From an uncultured Pelagibacteraceae bacterium (GTDB lineage Bacteria > Pseudomonadota > Alphaproteobacteria > Pelagibacterales > Pelagibacteraceae): 40,104 bases of DNA. A program made the position numbers and the translations under genes. The notes under the pieces are model-generated. The model was not told where the DNA came from, made no database searches, and saw only the letters and a program-made list of their open reading frames with translations. The DNA lies in contig CABXYF010000007.1 in the NCBI GenBank assembly GCA_902516435.1, positions 1-40,104 on the forward strand. The letters run 5' to 3'. This document shows positions 1 to 8,084 of the stretch, piece by piece (within the stretch, counting starts at the first letter, position 1; every line of letters starts with the position of its first letter).

Positions 1-119
1 AAATTCTAACTCAAGAAAAAACTGTTGGAGTTATTGATCATAATAATAAGCTTGTAGGATCAATTAATCCCACAAAGATAATTAATACAGTTTTTGGTGG
101 AAGGAAAAATGGAAAATAA
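1..119 (+). CDS. proV: ABC transporter ATPase, C-terminal end (OpuA/ProV type, partial)
   Basis: A reading frame open from the left edge (first full codon at base 3) codes for 38 residues and stops with TAA at 117-119. The visible tail, with 'VGVIDHNNKLVGSI', resembles the last strand and helix of a CBS domain, which caps ProV/OpuAA-type ATPases. The permease gene starts three bases later, which fits the usual ATPase-permease order of glycine betaine/proline transporters. The Walker motifs lie outside the window, so the assignment rests on this short tail and the neighbour. Confidence 0.6.
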   Translation, partial: ILTQEKTVGVIDHNNKLVGSINPTKIINTVFGGRKNGK

Positions 120-122
120 ATT

Positions 123-2276
123 ATGGAATTTTTAAAAAAAAATCCAAAAATATTTCAATGGTTATTTTTATTAATTGTTTTTTTTGCATTATGTTTTGCA
201 ATCGAAGTTCCTGAAACATACAAATTTATTAGAGGTCAAGCTGAGTTTATTAAAGATCCTAATCAAAGCACCTTTGTTTTTGCAGGCAAAGAAGTAAGGT
301 ATTATGCCTTCGATGTCTTCTGGAGACTACCTCCATTGCTTGGATGGTTGCCTATCTGGATAAATGACTCACTATTTTTCCTAATGAATGACTGGATGCC
401 AATGGAATTTTGGAACGAAGATACACAAGAATTTAAAACTAGACCTCTTCTCTTACAAATAAGCAGAAATTTAACTGGTTTTATGACTTTTATAATTGAG
501 TTAATTAGAGAGATTTTATTAGGTGGATTAGAAACTATAGTTGCATTTACAAGTTGGGACTTTATTGATGCCAATCCATGGGCTGAATTACCGGGCTTAC
601 CATGGACTATAGTCGCTGCGGGTGCCACAATATTATCTTATAAATTAAGCGGTAAAGGTTTAGCCATTTTTGCTGGTTTGACTATGGTTTACATTTCTAT
701 TTTTGGTCAATGGAAACCATCGATGCAAACTTTATCATTTATATTAGTTGCTGCGCCACTATCCTTTATTTTTGGTTTGGGACTAGGTATATCTGCATTT
801 AAAAGCAAAAGAGTTGAAAAAGCTTTATACCCAATACTTTTAGTAATGCAGACCATGCCACAATATGCAGTTCTTGTTCCCGCACTAGTTTTATTTGGAG
901 TTGGTGATCATGCAGCTGTAATTATCACTATGATAGTCGCCATTCCACCAATGATATTGTTAACTTTACTAGGATTAAGAGCAATACCTCCTGAAGTGAT
1001 TGAAGCTGGTAAGATGAGTGGATGTAATAACTGGCAACTAATGTTTAAAGTATTAATTCCCACAGCCAGAAGAGACATACTGATTGGAGTTAACCAGGTG
1101 ATAATGGTTTGTTTTTCAATGGCAGTTATCTCAGCTTTTATTGGAGCGAAGGGATTAGGTTTTAATTTATTATTGGCACTTAATCAGCTCAATATCGGAT
1201 TAGCTTTAGAAGCAGGTTTATGTATTAGTTTGATCGCAATATTATTAGATAAAATGTCTTTGGCTTGGGCTAATAAACAGACAGACTATTTTGGTAATCT
1301 TACATTCTTTGAAAGAAATAAAAATACTATATTTTTTATTGGAGCATTTGTTATAGGAATTATACTTGCTTATATAGGAACTTTTTTATTCAAAGGAACA
1401 TTTAATTATTTATTTGAAATTCCTCATAATAAAGGAATATCAACAGCAGACTTTTGGAATAAAGGAGTTGATTGGATTTTTGATACATTTTTCGTTTATA
1501 TAAAAGCATTTAACACATGGTTAATTCAAGATGTACTCCAACCTATGCGAGCGCTTTATTTAAGAATGCCTGCTGTTGCTACAATAGTTTTAGTAGTTGG
1601 AGCTGGTTATTTAATTGGAGGAGTTAGGTCAGCATTAGTAGTATGTGGCTTAACTTTGTTTATAGCCTTAAGTCCGTGGTGGGATAGAGCGCTAGTAACA
1701 ACATACATGGCAACCTTTGGTGTTATTGTTTCTTGTTTGATTGGATTTACTGTCGGAACTTTATGCTTTCAAAGCAAGAGCGCAGCAAAGTTTATGTTAG
1801 GTGTTTGTGATATTTTTCAAACCTTCCCATCCTTTGTATACTTGATCCCAGTCATGATGCTATTTGGAATAACAGATACGTCAGTACTAATTGCGGTAAT
1901 CGTTTATGCAACAATTCCTGCAACCAGATATACAATTGAGGGTCTTAGAAGTGTTCCGGTAGGGCTACATGAAGCGGCAACGATGTCGGGTGTGAACAAA
2001 TTCCAAAGATTAACAAAAATAGAATTTCCACTGGCATTTCCTCATATGATGCTCGGTTTAAATCAAACAATAGTTTTTGCATTATTTATGGTCATTATTG
2101 GTGCATTTATTGGAACAGAGGATTTAGGACAATATATCCTTAAAGCATTATCTGATAAAAATGGAGCTGGTATTGGATTAACACTAGGTATTTGTGTTGC
2201 CTTTATAGGTCTGATTTTTGATAATTTAATCAGAACTTGGGTAGGTAAAAGAAAAAAGCATCTTGGCATAGCATAA
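123..2276 (+). CDS. proW: Betaine/choline-type ABC transporter permease, two fused ProW domains
   Basis: Inner-membrane permease of an osmolyte ABC importer. At 717 aa it is about twice the length of a usual ProW. It carries two BPD-transporter domains, at roughly residues 195-390 and 490-700, each with its own EAA-type ATPase-docking loop: 'EAGKMSGCNNW' near residue 294 and 'EAATMSGVNKF' near residue 616. A hydrophobic anchor opens the protein, and a soluble segment around residues 50-140 is likely periplasmic. Fused double permeases of this kind are known in SAR11 and other marine alphaproteobacteria, where one polypeptide supplies both halves of the channel. It follows the ATPase end by 3 bases and is followed after 4 bases by glycerol kinase, so all are probably co-transcribed. 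The substrate (betaine, choline or similar) cannot be fixed from sequence, and no binding protein is visible on this side. Confidence 0.88.
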   Translation: MEFLKKNPKIFQWLFLLIVFFALCFAIEVPETYKFIRGQAEFIKDPNQSTFVFAGKEVRYYAFDVFWRLPPLLGWLPIWINDSLFFLMNDWMPMEFWNEDTQEFKTRPLLLQISRNLTGFMTFIIELIREILLGGLETIVAFTSWDFIDANPWAELPGLPWTIVAAGATILSYKLSGKGLAIFAGLTMVYISIFGQWKPSMQTLSFILVAAPLSFIFGLGLGISAFKSKRVEKALYPILLVMQTMPQYAVLVPALVLFGVGDHAAVIITMIVAIPPMILLTLLGLRAIPPEVIEAGKMSGCNNWQLMFKVLIPTARRDILIGVNQVIMVCFSMAVISAFIGAKGLGFNLLLALNQLNIGLALEAGLCISLIAILLDKMSLAWANKQTDYFGNLTFFERNKNTIFFIGAFVIGIILAYIGTFLFKGTFNYLFEIPHNKGISTADFWNKGVDWIFDTFFVYIKAFNTWLIQDVLQPMRALYLRMPAVATIVLVVGAGYLIGGVRSALVVCGLTLFIALSPWWDRALVTTYMATFGVIVSCLIGFTVGTLCFQSKSAAKFMLGVCDIFQTFPSFVYLIPVMMLFGITDTSVLIAVIVYATIPATRYTIEGLRSVPVGLHEAATMSGVNKFQRLTKIEFPLAFPHMMLGLNQTIVFALFMVIIGAFIGTEDLGQYILKALSDKNGAGIGLTLGICVAFIGLIFDNLIRTWVGKRKKHLGIA

Positions 2277-2280
2277 AATT

Positions 2281-3759
2281 TTGAAAAAATTTATAATTTC
2301 AATTGACCAAGGTACAACATCATCAAGAGTAATTCTTTTTGATATTAAGGCTAAAATAGTTTTTAAATCTCAATTTGAGTTTAAACAATATTTTCCTAAA
2401 AATGGGTGGGTTGAACATGATCCAAAAGAAATATGGTCGACAACAATTAAAGCTCTTAAAAAAGTTATAAAAAAGGCTTCTAGACTTAATGGTAAAATTA
2501 TAAGTATTGGTATAACAAATCAGAGAGAGACCACTATTATGTGGGATAAAAGAACTGGCAAACCAGTTTATAATGCAATTGTTTGGCAGGATAGAAGAAC
2601 TCAAAAGTATTGTAATTTACTTAAAAGTAAAAACTATGAAAATAATTTTAGAAAAAAAACTGGTTTATTTATAGATCCATATTTTTCAGCCACCAAAATA
2701 AAATGGATTATAAATAATATTCCACAAACTAAGAGTTTAATAAAATCAAATAATCTACTTTTTGGAACAGTAGATACTTTTTTGATATGGAAACTTACTA
2801 ATGGTAAACAGCATTTAACAGATGCAACAAATGCAAGTAGGACGATGCTTTACAACATTAATAACAACAAATGGGATAACGAAATTATTAAAAAATTGAA
2901 AATTCCTATGAATATTTTGCCCAAAGTTAAAAATTCGATAGACGATTTTGGATTTACAGATACAAAAATTACTGGAAAAAAAATTCCTATCTTTGCTGTT
3001 TTAGGAGATCAGCAAGCAGCAGCTGTCGGTCAAGCATGTTTTGAAAAAGGTTCGATAAAAAGTACTTATGGAACAGGTGCCTTTGTTATAATGAATACAG
3101 GATCAAGCAAAATTCATTCAAAAAATAAATTATTAACAACTATATGTTATAGGTTAAATGGTAAGAATACATATGCGCTAGAAGGATCAATATTTATTGC
3201 AGGAGCAGGTGTGCAATGGCTTCGAGATAAAATTAAATTAATTAATAATGCCTATGAAACAGAAACAATAGCTAAGTCCACAAAGACTAATAATGGAGTT
3301 TATGTTGTGCCTGCTTTTAGTGGTATTGGTGCTCCTTATTGGAGATCTGATGCGAGAGGTTTAATTACAGGATTAACTAGAGATAGTGATTGGAAAACTT
3401 TAGTAAGAGCGACTGTGGAGTCAGTTGCTTATCAAAGTTATGACTTATTTCGTTCAATGAGTAAAGATGGTTTGAAACCTAAAATTATCAAAATAGATGG
3501 TGGTATGGTAGCTAATAATTGGTTTTCTCAATTTTTGTCTGACATTATTGATCTTCAAGTAATTAGACCTAAGGTTTTAGAAACCACTGCTCTAGGTGTT
3601 GCTGTATTTGCAGGTTACAAATCAGGAGTGTTCAAATCTTTAAAAGAAATTACTAGTTTATGGAAAAAAGATAGAGATTTTAAGCCAAAAATCAGCAAGG
3701 CAAATAGAAATAATTTGATTAAAGGTTGGAATTTAGCAATAAAAAGAACCTTAGTTTAA
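2281..3759 (+). CDS. glpK: Glycerol kinase
   Basis: ATP-dependent phosphorylation of glycerol to sn-glycerol 3-phosphate in the cytoplasm. At 492 aa it is close to the usual ~500. FGGY-family hallmarks run in order: N-terminal phosphate loop 'DQGTTSSR', 'NQRET', 'VWQDRRT', 'TDATNASRTMLYNI', 'GDQQAAAVGQ', 'TYGTGAF', and the C-terminal 'DGGMVANNWF'. The start is TTG: the ATPase motif begins at residue 8, so no later start is possible, and the gap to the permease is 4 bases. gpsA follows after 8 bases. The pairing implies glycerol or a glycerol-containing compound feeding glycerol 3-phosphate, either for lipid synthesis or for oxidation to dihydroxyacetone phosphate. The link to an osmolyte transporter upstream is unusual. 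Confidence 0.93.
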   Translation: MKKFIISIDQGTTSSRVILFDIKAKIVFKSQFEFKQYFPKNGWVEHDPKEIWSTTIKALKKVIKKASRLNGKIISIGITNQRETTIMWDKRTGKPVYNAIVWQDRRTQKYCNLLKSKNYENNFRKKTGLFIDPYFSATKIKWIINNIPQTKSLIKSNNLLFGTVDTFLIWKLTNGKQHLTDATNASRTMLYNINNNKWDNEIIKKLKIPMNILPKVKNSIDDFGFTDTKITGKKIPIFAVLGDQQAAAVGQACFEKGSIKSTYGTGAFVIMNTGSSKIHSKNKLLTTICYRLNGKNTYALEGSIFIAGAGVQWLRDKIKLINNAYETETIAKSTKTNNGVYVVPAFSGIGAPYWRSDARGLITGLTRDSDWKTLVRATVESVAYQSYDLFRSMSKDGLKPKIIKIDGGMVANNWFSQFLSDIIDLQVIRPKVLETTALGVAVFAGYKSGVFKSLKEITSLWKKDRDFKPKISKANRNNLIKGWNLAIKRTLV

Positions 3760-3767
3760 CTAAAAAT

Positions 3768-4724
3768 ATGAAAAAAATATTAATTATAGGTTCAGGGGCA
3801 ATGGGAGCAGCATTTTCTATTCCTTTAATAGAAAATAATCATAAAGTAACACTTTCAGAACCTTATAATTTGAAGTTACTTAAAAAATTAAGTTTAAAAA
3901 AAAAATTTCATCCTGCTTTAAAAATAAATTTACCAAAAAAATTAGTTATACAAAAATTTTCTTCAGATATTCTATCTTTCAAATGGGATCTAATTGTTAT
4001 AGCAGTAAGTTCTATTGGAATAGATTCCATCAGCGAATATCTTAAAAATTTTAATAAAATTACTCCCATTTTAGTTCTAACAAAGGGTTTAAAATTAGAT
4101 AAAAATAAAATAATCACAATGACAGAGCAGATTAAAAAAAATAATAAAAGATTAAATATATCAGCTTTGAAAGGACCGTGTTTAGCTAAAGAGCTATCAA
4201 GAAAAGTTAAGAGCTACACTGTAGTAGCAAATAAAAGTATAAAAATTGCTAAAAAAATTGGTAGTATAATTTCTACAAATTTTTATAAGACAGAATATTC
4301 AACTGATGTTAGAGGCGTAGAGTTTTCATCAGCAATTAAAAATATTTACTCAATGATAATTGGATCAGGACAAGGAAACAATACTTCATCAGCCTTATTT
4401 AGAAAATCTATTGATGAAATGGAATATTTAATTAAATTTTTTAAAGGAAACAGAGATACAGTCTATGGACTTGCTGGACTGGGAGATTTGTACGTAAGTG
4501 CAGTGGGTGGTCGAAATAGTAAGATGGGAGAGTACTTAGGAGAAGGAATTACTTTTAAAGAAGCAAAAAAAAGATTTATGAGAGAAGACACAATTGAGGG
4601 TGCAGATCTTGCTTTTGAAATAGCACCGTATGTATTAAAAAAAATTAATAATAAAAAAATACCTCTAATGATTGCTTTGCTAAAAGCAATCACCAAAAAT
4701 AAAAAATTAAAAATAAATTATTAA
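3768..4724 (+). CDS. gpsA: NAD(P)-dependent glycerol-3-phosphate dehydrogenase
   Basis: Interconverts glycerol 3-phosphate and dihydroxyacetone phosphate. 318 aa from the ATG at 3768. The frame extends upstream to a TTG at 3726, but that lies inside glpK and adds 14 atypical residues before the nucleotide-binding loop. Evidence: N-terminal Rossmann motif 'GSGAMG', 'LKGPCLAKEL', the catalytic-lysine stretch 'EFSSAIKNIYSMIIG', and 'GLAGLGDLYV' with following 'GGRNSKMGEYLGEG'. It sits directly behind glpK, so in vivo it may run in the oxidative direction for glycerol use as well as its usual biosynthetic role; that is inference. It ends two bases before the convergent end of tmm. Confidence 0.92.
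   Translation: MKKILIIGSGAMGAAFSIPLIENNHKVTLSEPYNLKLLKKLSLKKKFHPALKINLPKKLVIQKFSSDILSFKWDLIVIAVSSIGIDSISEYLKNFNKITPILVLTKGLKLDKNKIITMTEQIKKNNKRLNISALKGPCLAKELSRKVKSYTVVANKSIKIAKKIGSIISTNFYKTEYSTDVRGVEFSSAIKNIYSMIIGSGQGNNTSSALFRKSIDEMEYLIKFFKGNRDTVYGLAGLGDLYVSAVGGRNSKMGEYLGEGITFKEAKKRFMREDTIEGADLAFEIAPYVLKKINNKKIPLMIALLKAITKNKKLKINY
4669..4692. other. Perfect 10-bp inverted repeat inside the end of gpsA
   Basis: Arms at 4669-4678 (TGATTGCTTT) and 4683-4692 (AAAGCAATCA) are perfectly complementary around a 4-base loop. The repeat lies within the last codons of gpsA, about 35 bases before the convergent gpsA/tmm junction. It could act as an RNA hairpin slowing or protecting either transcript. 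No uridine tract follows on either strand, so it is not a standard intrinsic terminator, and it may simply reflect the encoded residues. Confidence 0.35.
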
Positions 4725-4726
4725 TT

Positions 4727-6058
4727 TTATTTATTTAAAAAAGCTTTCATAGAATCATCCATTGCTTTATCCCATGGTGTATGATGGATTGGTGCAACGG
4801 AGCCAGTGACAGGTGAAGAAAAAGATTTATTCCTATAAGTAAGTATATCTTCTACCTTATGGTGCTCCCATTCTTTAAAATTTTCTCTGATTAATTCAAA
4901 ATCAATTTTTGGATAATCTGACATGCTATGGAGTTCTTTTGTATATTCTGTTTGAAAGTCAATCATTTGATCTGGATTTTCTAGTTTTTCTTCCATCGCA
5001 ACCCACTTACTTATATCTTTATCTATTTCATCATCACTAGGCATTTTAATTTTACCCATGATAACATCTCTTGCATACCAAGCTTGGCAGTCAAACATAT
5101 TGAAGGTATGAAATTGATCCTGCATTCCAAGATATAAAAGTTTATGGTTGTTTTGCCAAACAACACCTTTGTATAATTTAGGGGGATATAATCTATTATG
5201 TGTTTTTAACTGCAATTCTTCATTTAAGAATGGAAAATGATGAAGATAACCGGTACATAAAATAATAACATCAGCATCTTGTTCGGTACCATCTTTAAAA
5301 ATTGCCTTTTTACCTTCAAGTCTGTCTAAATAATGAACTTCCTTCATTCCTTTCGGCCATTTAAAACCCATTGCATTATTTCTATATCCAATAGTCACAC
5401 TTTTAGCTCCATATTTATTACATTGCAGAGCAACATCTTCAGCTGAATAACTGCTTCCAAGAACTATTACATTTTTATTTCTGAATTCTTCCGCGTCCCT
5501 AAAATCATGAGAGTGCATTATTCTTCCCGGAAAAGAATTCATCCCTCTATATTCTGGAATAAATGGCACAGAAAAGTGTCCAGTAGATACGACAACAAAA
5601 TCAAAACTATCTACCAAAATTTTATTATTAGCTTTATCTTGATAACTTAGTTCAAATTTATTATTTCTAAATGCAGTGTTTATAACTCTTGTATTAAATT
5701 TTATCTTATTTTTTAAATTTCCCTTGTTTACTCTGCCTATAATATAATCGTGAAGAACTTCTCTGGGGGGAAAAGAAGGGATTGGTTTCCCAAAATGTTC
5801 ATCAAATGAATAATCAGCAAATTCTAAACACTCTTTTGGTCCATTTGACCATAAGTATCTATACATACTATTTGGGATAGGATCTCCATATTGATCTGAA
5901 CCAGTTCTCCAGCTATAATTCCAAAGACCTCCCCAATTTTCTTGTTTTTCAAAACAAACTATTTCTGGAATTTTTTCACCCTTAGCCTCCAAATGCTCGA
6001 AAGCTCTTAACATTGATAAACCACATGGGCCTGCACCTATTATTGCAATTTTTGACAT
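4727..6058 (-). CDS. tmm: Trimethylamine monooxygenase (flavin-containing monooxygenase)
   Basis: Oxidises trimethylamine to trimethylamine N-oxide with NADPH, FAD and O2 in the cytoplasm. 443 aa, typical for bacterial Tmm. Visible: FAD-binding 'GAGPCG' (residues 8-13), the Tmm-like 'WGGLWNY' and 'MYRYLWSNGPKECLEF' stretches, the FMO signature 'FPGRIMHSHDF' near residue 176, the NADPH-binding 'VLGSSYSAED' near 200, and 'ILCTGYLHHFPF'. The similarity to Methylocella and SAR11-type Tmm is strong from family knowledge. It is divergent from the Fe-alcohol dehydrogenase with a 76-base shared upstream region and stands alone on this strand. A weak purine-rich ribosome site (AGGGAAA) precedes the ATG. 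Confidence 0.92.
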   Translation of the reverse strand: MSKIAIIGAGPCGLSMLRAFEHLEAKGEKIPEIVCFEKQENWGGLWNYSWRTGSDQYGDPIPNSMYRYLWSNGPKECLEFADYSFDEHFGKPIPSFPPREVLHDYIIGRVNKGNLKNKIKFNTRVINTAFRNNKFELSYQDKANNKILVDSFDFVVVSTGHFSVPFIPEYRGMNSFPGRIMHSHDFRDAEEFRNKNVIVLGSSYSAEDVALQCNKYGAKSVTIGYRNNAMGFKWPKGMKEVHYLDRLEGKKAIFKDGTEQDADVIILCTGYLHHFPFLNEELQLKTHNRLYPPKLYKGVVWQNNHKLLYLGMQDQFHTFNMFDCQAWYARDVIMGKIKMPSDDEIDKDISKWVAMEEKLENPDQMIDFQTEYTKELHSMSDYPKIDFELIRENFKEWEHHKVEDILTYRNKSFSSPVTGSVAPIHHTPWDKAMDDSMKAFLNK

Positions 6059-6134
6059 TTAATTTCCCTATCTTTAATAATTCTATAAATATATCTTACT
6101 AACAAAATAAGAAAATTAAAAATTATTTTTTGCT

Positions 6135-7292
6135 ATGAAAATTAATTGGAATTATCCAACTTCGATGTGGGTAGGTGAAAACAGGGTTGAAGATATATCT
6201 AAAGCTTGTAAACAACTTGAGATTTCAAATCCGGTGTTTGTTACAGACAAAGACTTAATAAATTTAGATATGACTAATAAAATATTAATCAATTTAAAGA
6301 AAGAATTTAACCATCTCGCAGTATTTTCAAATTTTTCAGGAAATCCATTTGGAGAAAATGTTGAAGATGGAGTTAAAAGCTACAATCAATCAAAATGTGA
6401 TGGAGTTATAGCATTTGGAGGCGGAAGTGCAATTGATGTTGGAAAAGCAATAGCTTTTATGTGTGGTCAAAAAAGACCCATTTGGGATTTTGAGGATATA
6501 GGAGATTACTGGACACGAGCAGACAGCTCAAAAATTTCAAACATTATTGCTATACCCACTACAGCAGGAACAGGCTCAGAAACTGGAAGAGCTTCAGCAA
6601 TAATTAATAAAGAGTCAGGAATAAAAAAAATAATTTTTCACCCCAAAATATTACCTTCAATAGTAATTTTAGATCCTGCTCTCACAATAGATCTTTCTCC
6701 AAGGTTAACAGCAGCTACAGGCATGGACGCTTTAGCACATAATTTAGAGGCATTTTGTGCACCTGGATTTCATCCTATGGCTGATGGTATAGCTTTAGAG
6801 GGAATTAGATTGATAAAGAAATCTTTAAACGAAGTATTTAAAAATGGTCAAAATTTAGATGCAAGATTAGACATGCTTGCTGCATCAACAATGGGTTCAA
6901 CCGCATTTCAAAAGGGACTAGGTGCGATACATTCTTTAAGTCACCCTGTTAATGCACAATTTAACGTTCATCATGGTTTATCTAATGCAATATTTATGCC
7001 TTATGTATTAACTTTTAATAAAAAAGAAATATCTAATAAAATAATTTCGATATGTGATTATATTGGTATAGAAAAATCATTTGAAAACTTTATTAAATGG
7101 ATAATGGATTTACGACAAGAATTAAACATACCTCATAAATTATCAGATATTATTGATGAAAATAAAATTGATTTAGATATGTTATCAAAAATGGCATTTG
7201 ATGATCCATCTACCAATGGAAACCCAAAAAAATTAGACATAAATCATATTAAAACTATGTATGAACACAGTATTTCCGGAAACCTTTTTTAA
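6135..7292 (+). CDS. Iron-containing alcohol dehydrogenase
   Basis: Group III (Fe-type) NAD(P)-dependent alcohol dehydrogenase, 385 aa. The dinucleotide loop 'GGGSAIDVGKA' lies near residue 96 and the conserved 'PTTAGTGSE' follows. Four metal ligands can be placed by spacing: D198, H202, H266 and H280, in 'GMDALAHNLEAF' and 'HSLSHPVNAQFNVHHG'; the D-x3-H and H-x13-H spacing matches FucO. The substrate is not determinable. Fe-ADHs of SAR11 have been proposed to handle methanol or other small alcohols, which would fit the C1 neighbourhood. Its stop overlaps the next start by one base (TAATG), so it is translationally coupled to the amidotransferase gene. Confidence 0.9.
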   Translation: MKINWNYPTSMWVGENRVEDISKACKQLEISNPVFVTDKDLINLDMTNKILINLKKEFNHLAVFSNFSGNPFGENVEDGVKSYNQSKCDGVIAFGGGSAIDVGKAIAFMCGQKRPIWDFEDIGDYWTRADSSKISNIIAIPTTAGTGSETGRASAIINKESGIKKIIFHPKILPSIVILDPALTIDLSPRLTAATGMDALAHNLEAFCAPGFHPMADGIALEGIRLIKKSLNEVFKNGQNLDARLDMLAASTMGSTAFQKGLGAIHSLSHPVNAQFNVHHGLSNAIFMPYVLTFNKKEISNKIISICDYIGIEKSFENFIKWIMDLRQELNIPHKLSDIIDENKIDLDMLSKMAFDDPSTNGNPKKLDINHIKTMYEHSISGNLF

Positions 7293-8071
7293 TGAAAAAT
7301 ATATTACTTGTTGAGGGAAATTTAAGAGAGGTAAATCAAGAATTTACCGACAATGGGATCAAAACACATACTGAAAGTTTGAGAGAGAGCATAGATTATT
7401 TTACAAATAATTTAGAGATCGATACTGTCAATCCTTCATCTGATAATGATATTTTAAATAAGGTAAAAGATCTTAATAAATATGATGGATTAATTTGGGG
7501 TGGAAGTAGCTTAAATATTTATAGTAACACCATCGAGATAAGAAGACAAATAGATTTTATGAAAGAATGCCAAAAGAAAGTCAAAAATATTTTAGCAATT
7601 TGCTGGGGGCTACAGGTAGCTGTGACAGCAGCAGGTGGGGAAGTTAAAAAAGGTAACAATGGAGCTCACAGAGGTATTGCTCATGAAATTATAATAAATT
7701 CAGATGGATTAAAACATCTCTTGTATAAAGACAAAATACAAAATTTTAATACACCAGCATTTAATTATGATGAGGTTGTAACCTTACCCAAAGACGCAAT
7801 TTTACTCTCATCAAATAAAGTTAATAGAGTAATGGGTTTAAATTTTAAAACTGAGGTAAGTGATATTTGGGGCATTCAATATCACCCTGAAATTACATAT
7901 GAAAAAATGGTAACTTTGATTAATTTTAGAAAAGAGAGACTTCTTCAAAATAAATCTTTCAATAATGAGGAAGATATGATCTCGCACGTAAAAATTATAG
8001 AGGATGAAATAAAAATTTCTAATAAAGATTTGAGGATGAGAGAGCTTAGAAACTGGTTAAATTTTATTTAG
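7292..8071 (+). CDS. Class I glutamine amidotransferase, stand-alone
   Basis: 259 aa, GATase-1 fold, resembling GMP-synthase-like amidotransferases. The catalytic triad is present: C104 in 'LAICWGLQ' (the nucleophile elbow has a Trp after the Cys instead of the usual Leu), and H198 and E200 in 'IQYHPE'. It carries no synthetase domain, so ammonia (or hydrolysis of a gamma-glutamyl bond) must serve a separate partner. Its start overlaps the stop of the Fe-alcohol dehydrogenase by one base. Being beside a trimethylamine gene, it might act on gamma-glutamyl-amine intermediates such as those of methylamine metabolism; that is speculative. It ends 13 bases from the convergent end of fhs. Confidence 0.82.
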   Translation: MKNILLVEGNLREVNQEFTDNGIKTHTESLRESIDYFTNNLEIDTVNPSSDNDILNKVKDLNKYDGLIWGGSSLNIYSNTIEIRRQIDFMKECQKKVKNILAICWGLQVAVTAAGGEVKKGNNGAHRGIAHEIIINSDGLKHLLYKDKIQNFNTPAFNYDEVVTLPKDAILLSSNKVNRVMGLNFKTEVSDIWGIQYHPEITYEKMVTLINFRKERLLQNKSFNNEEDMISHVKIIEDEIKISNKDLRMRELRNWLNFI

Positions 8072-8084
8072 TAATATTTTTGTA

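Noticed and set aside
3726-3767. Upstream TTG extension of gpsA inside glpK
   Set aside because: It adds 14 residues unlike the family before the nucleotide-binding loop and overlaps glpK by 34 bases; the ATG at 3768 fits better.
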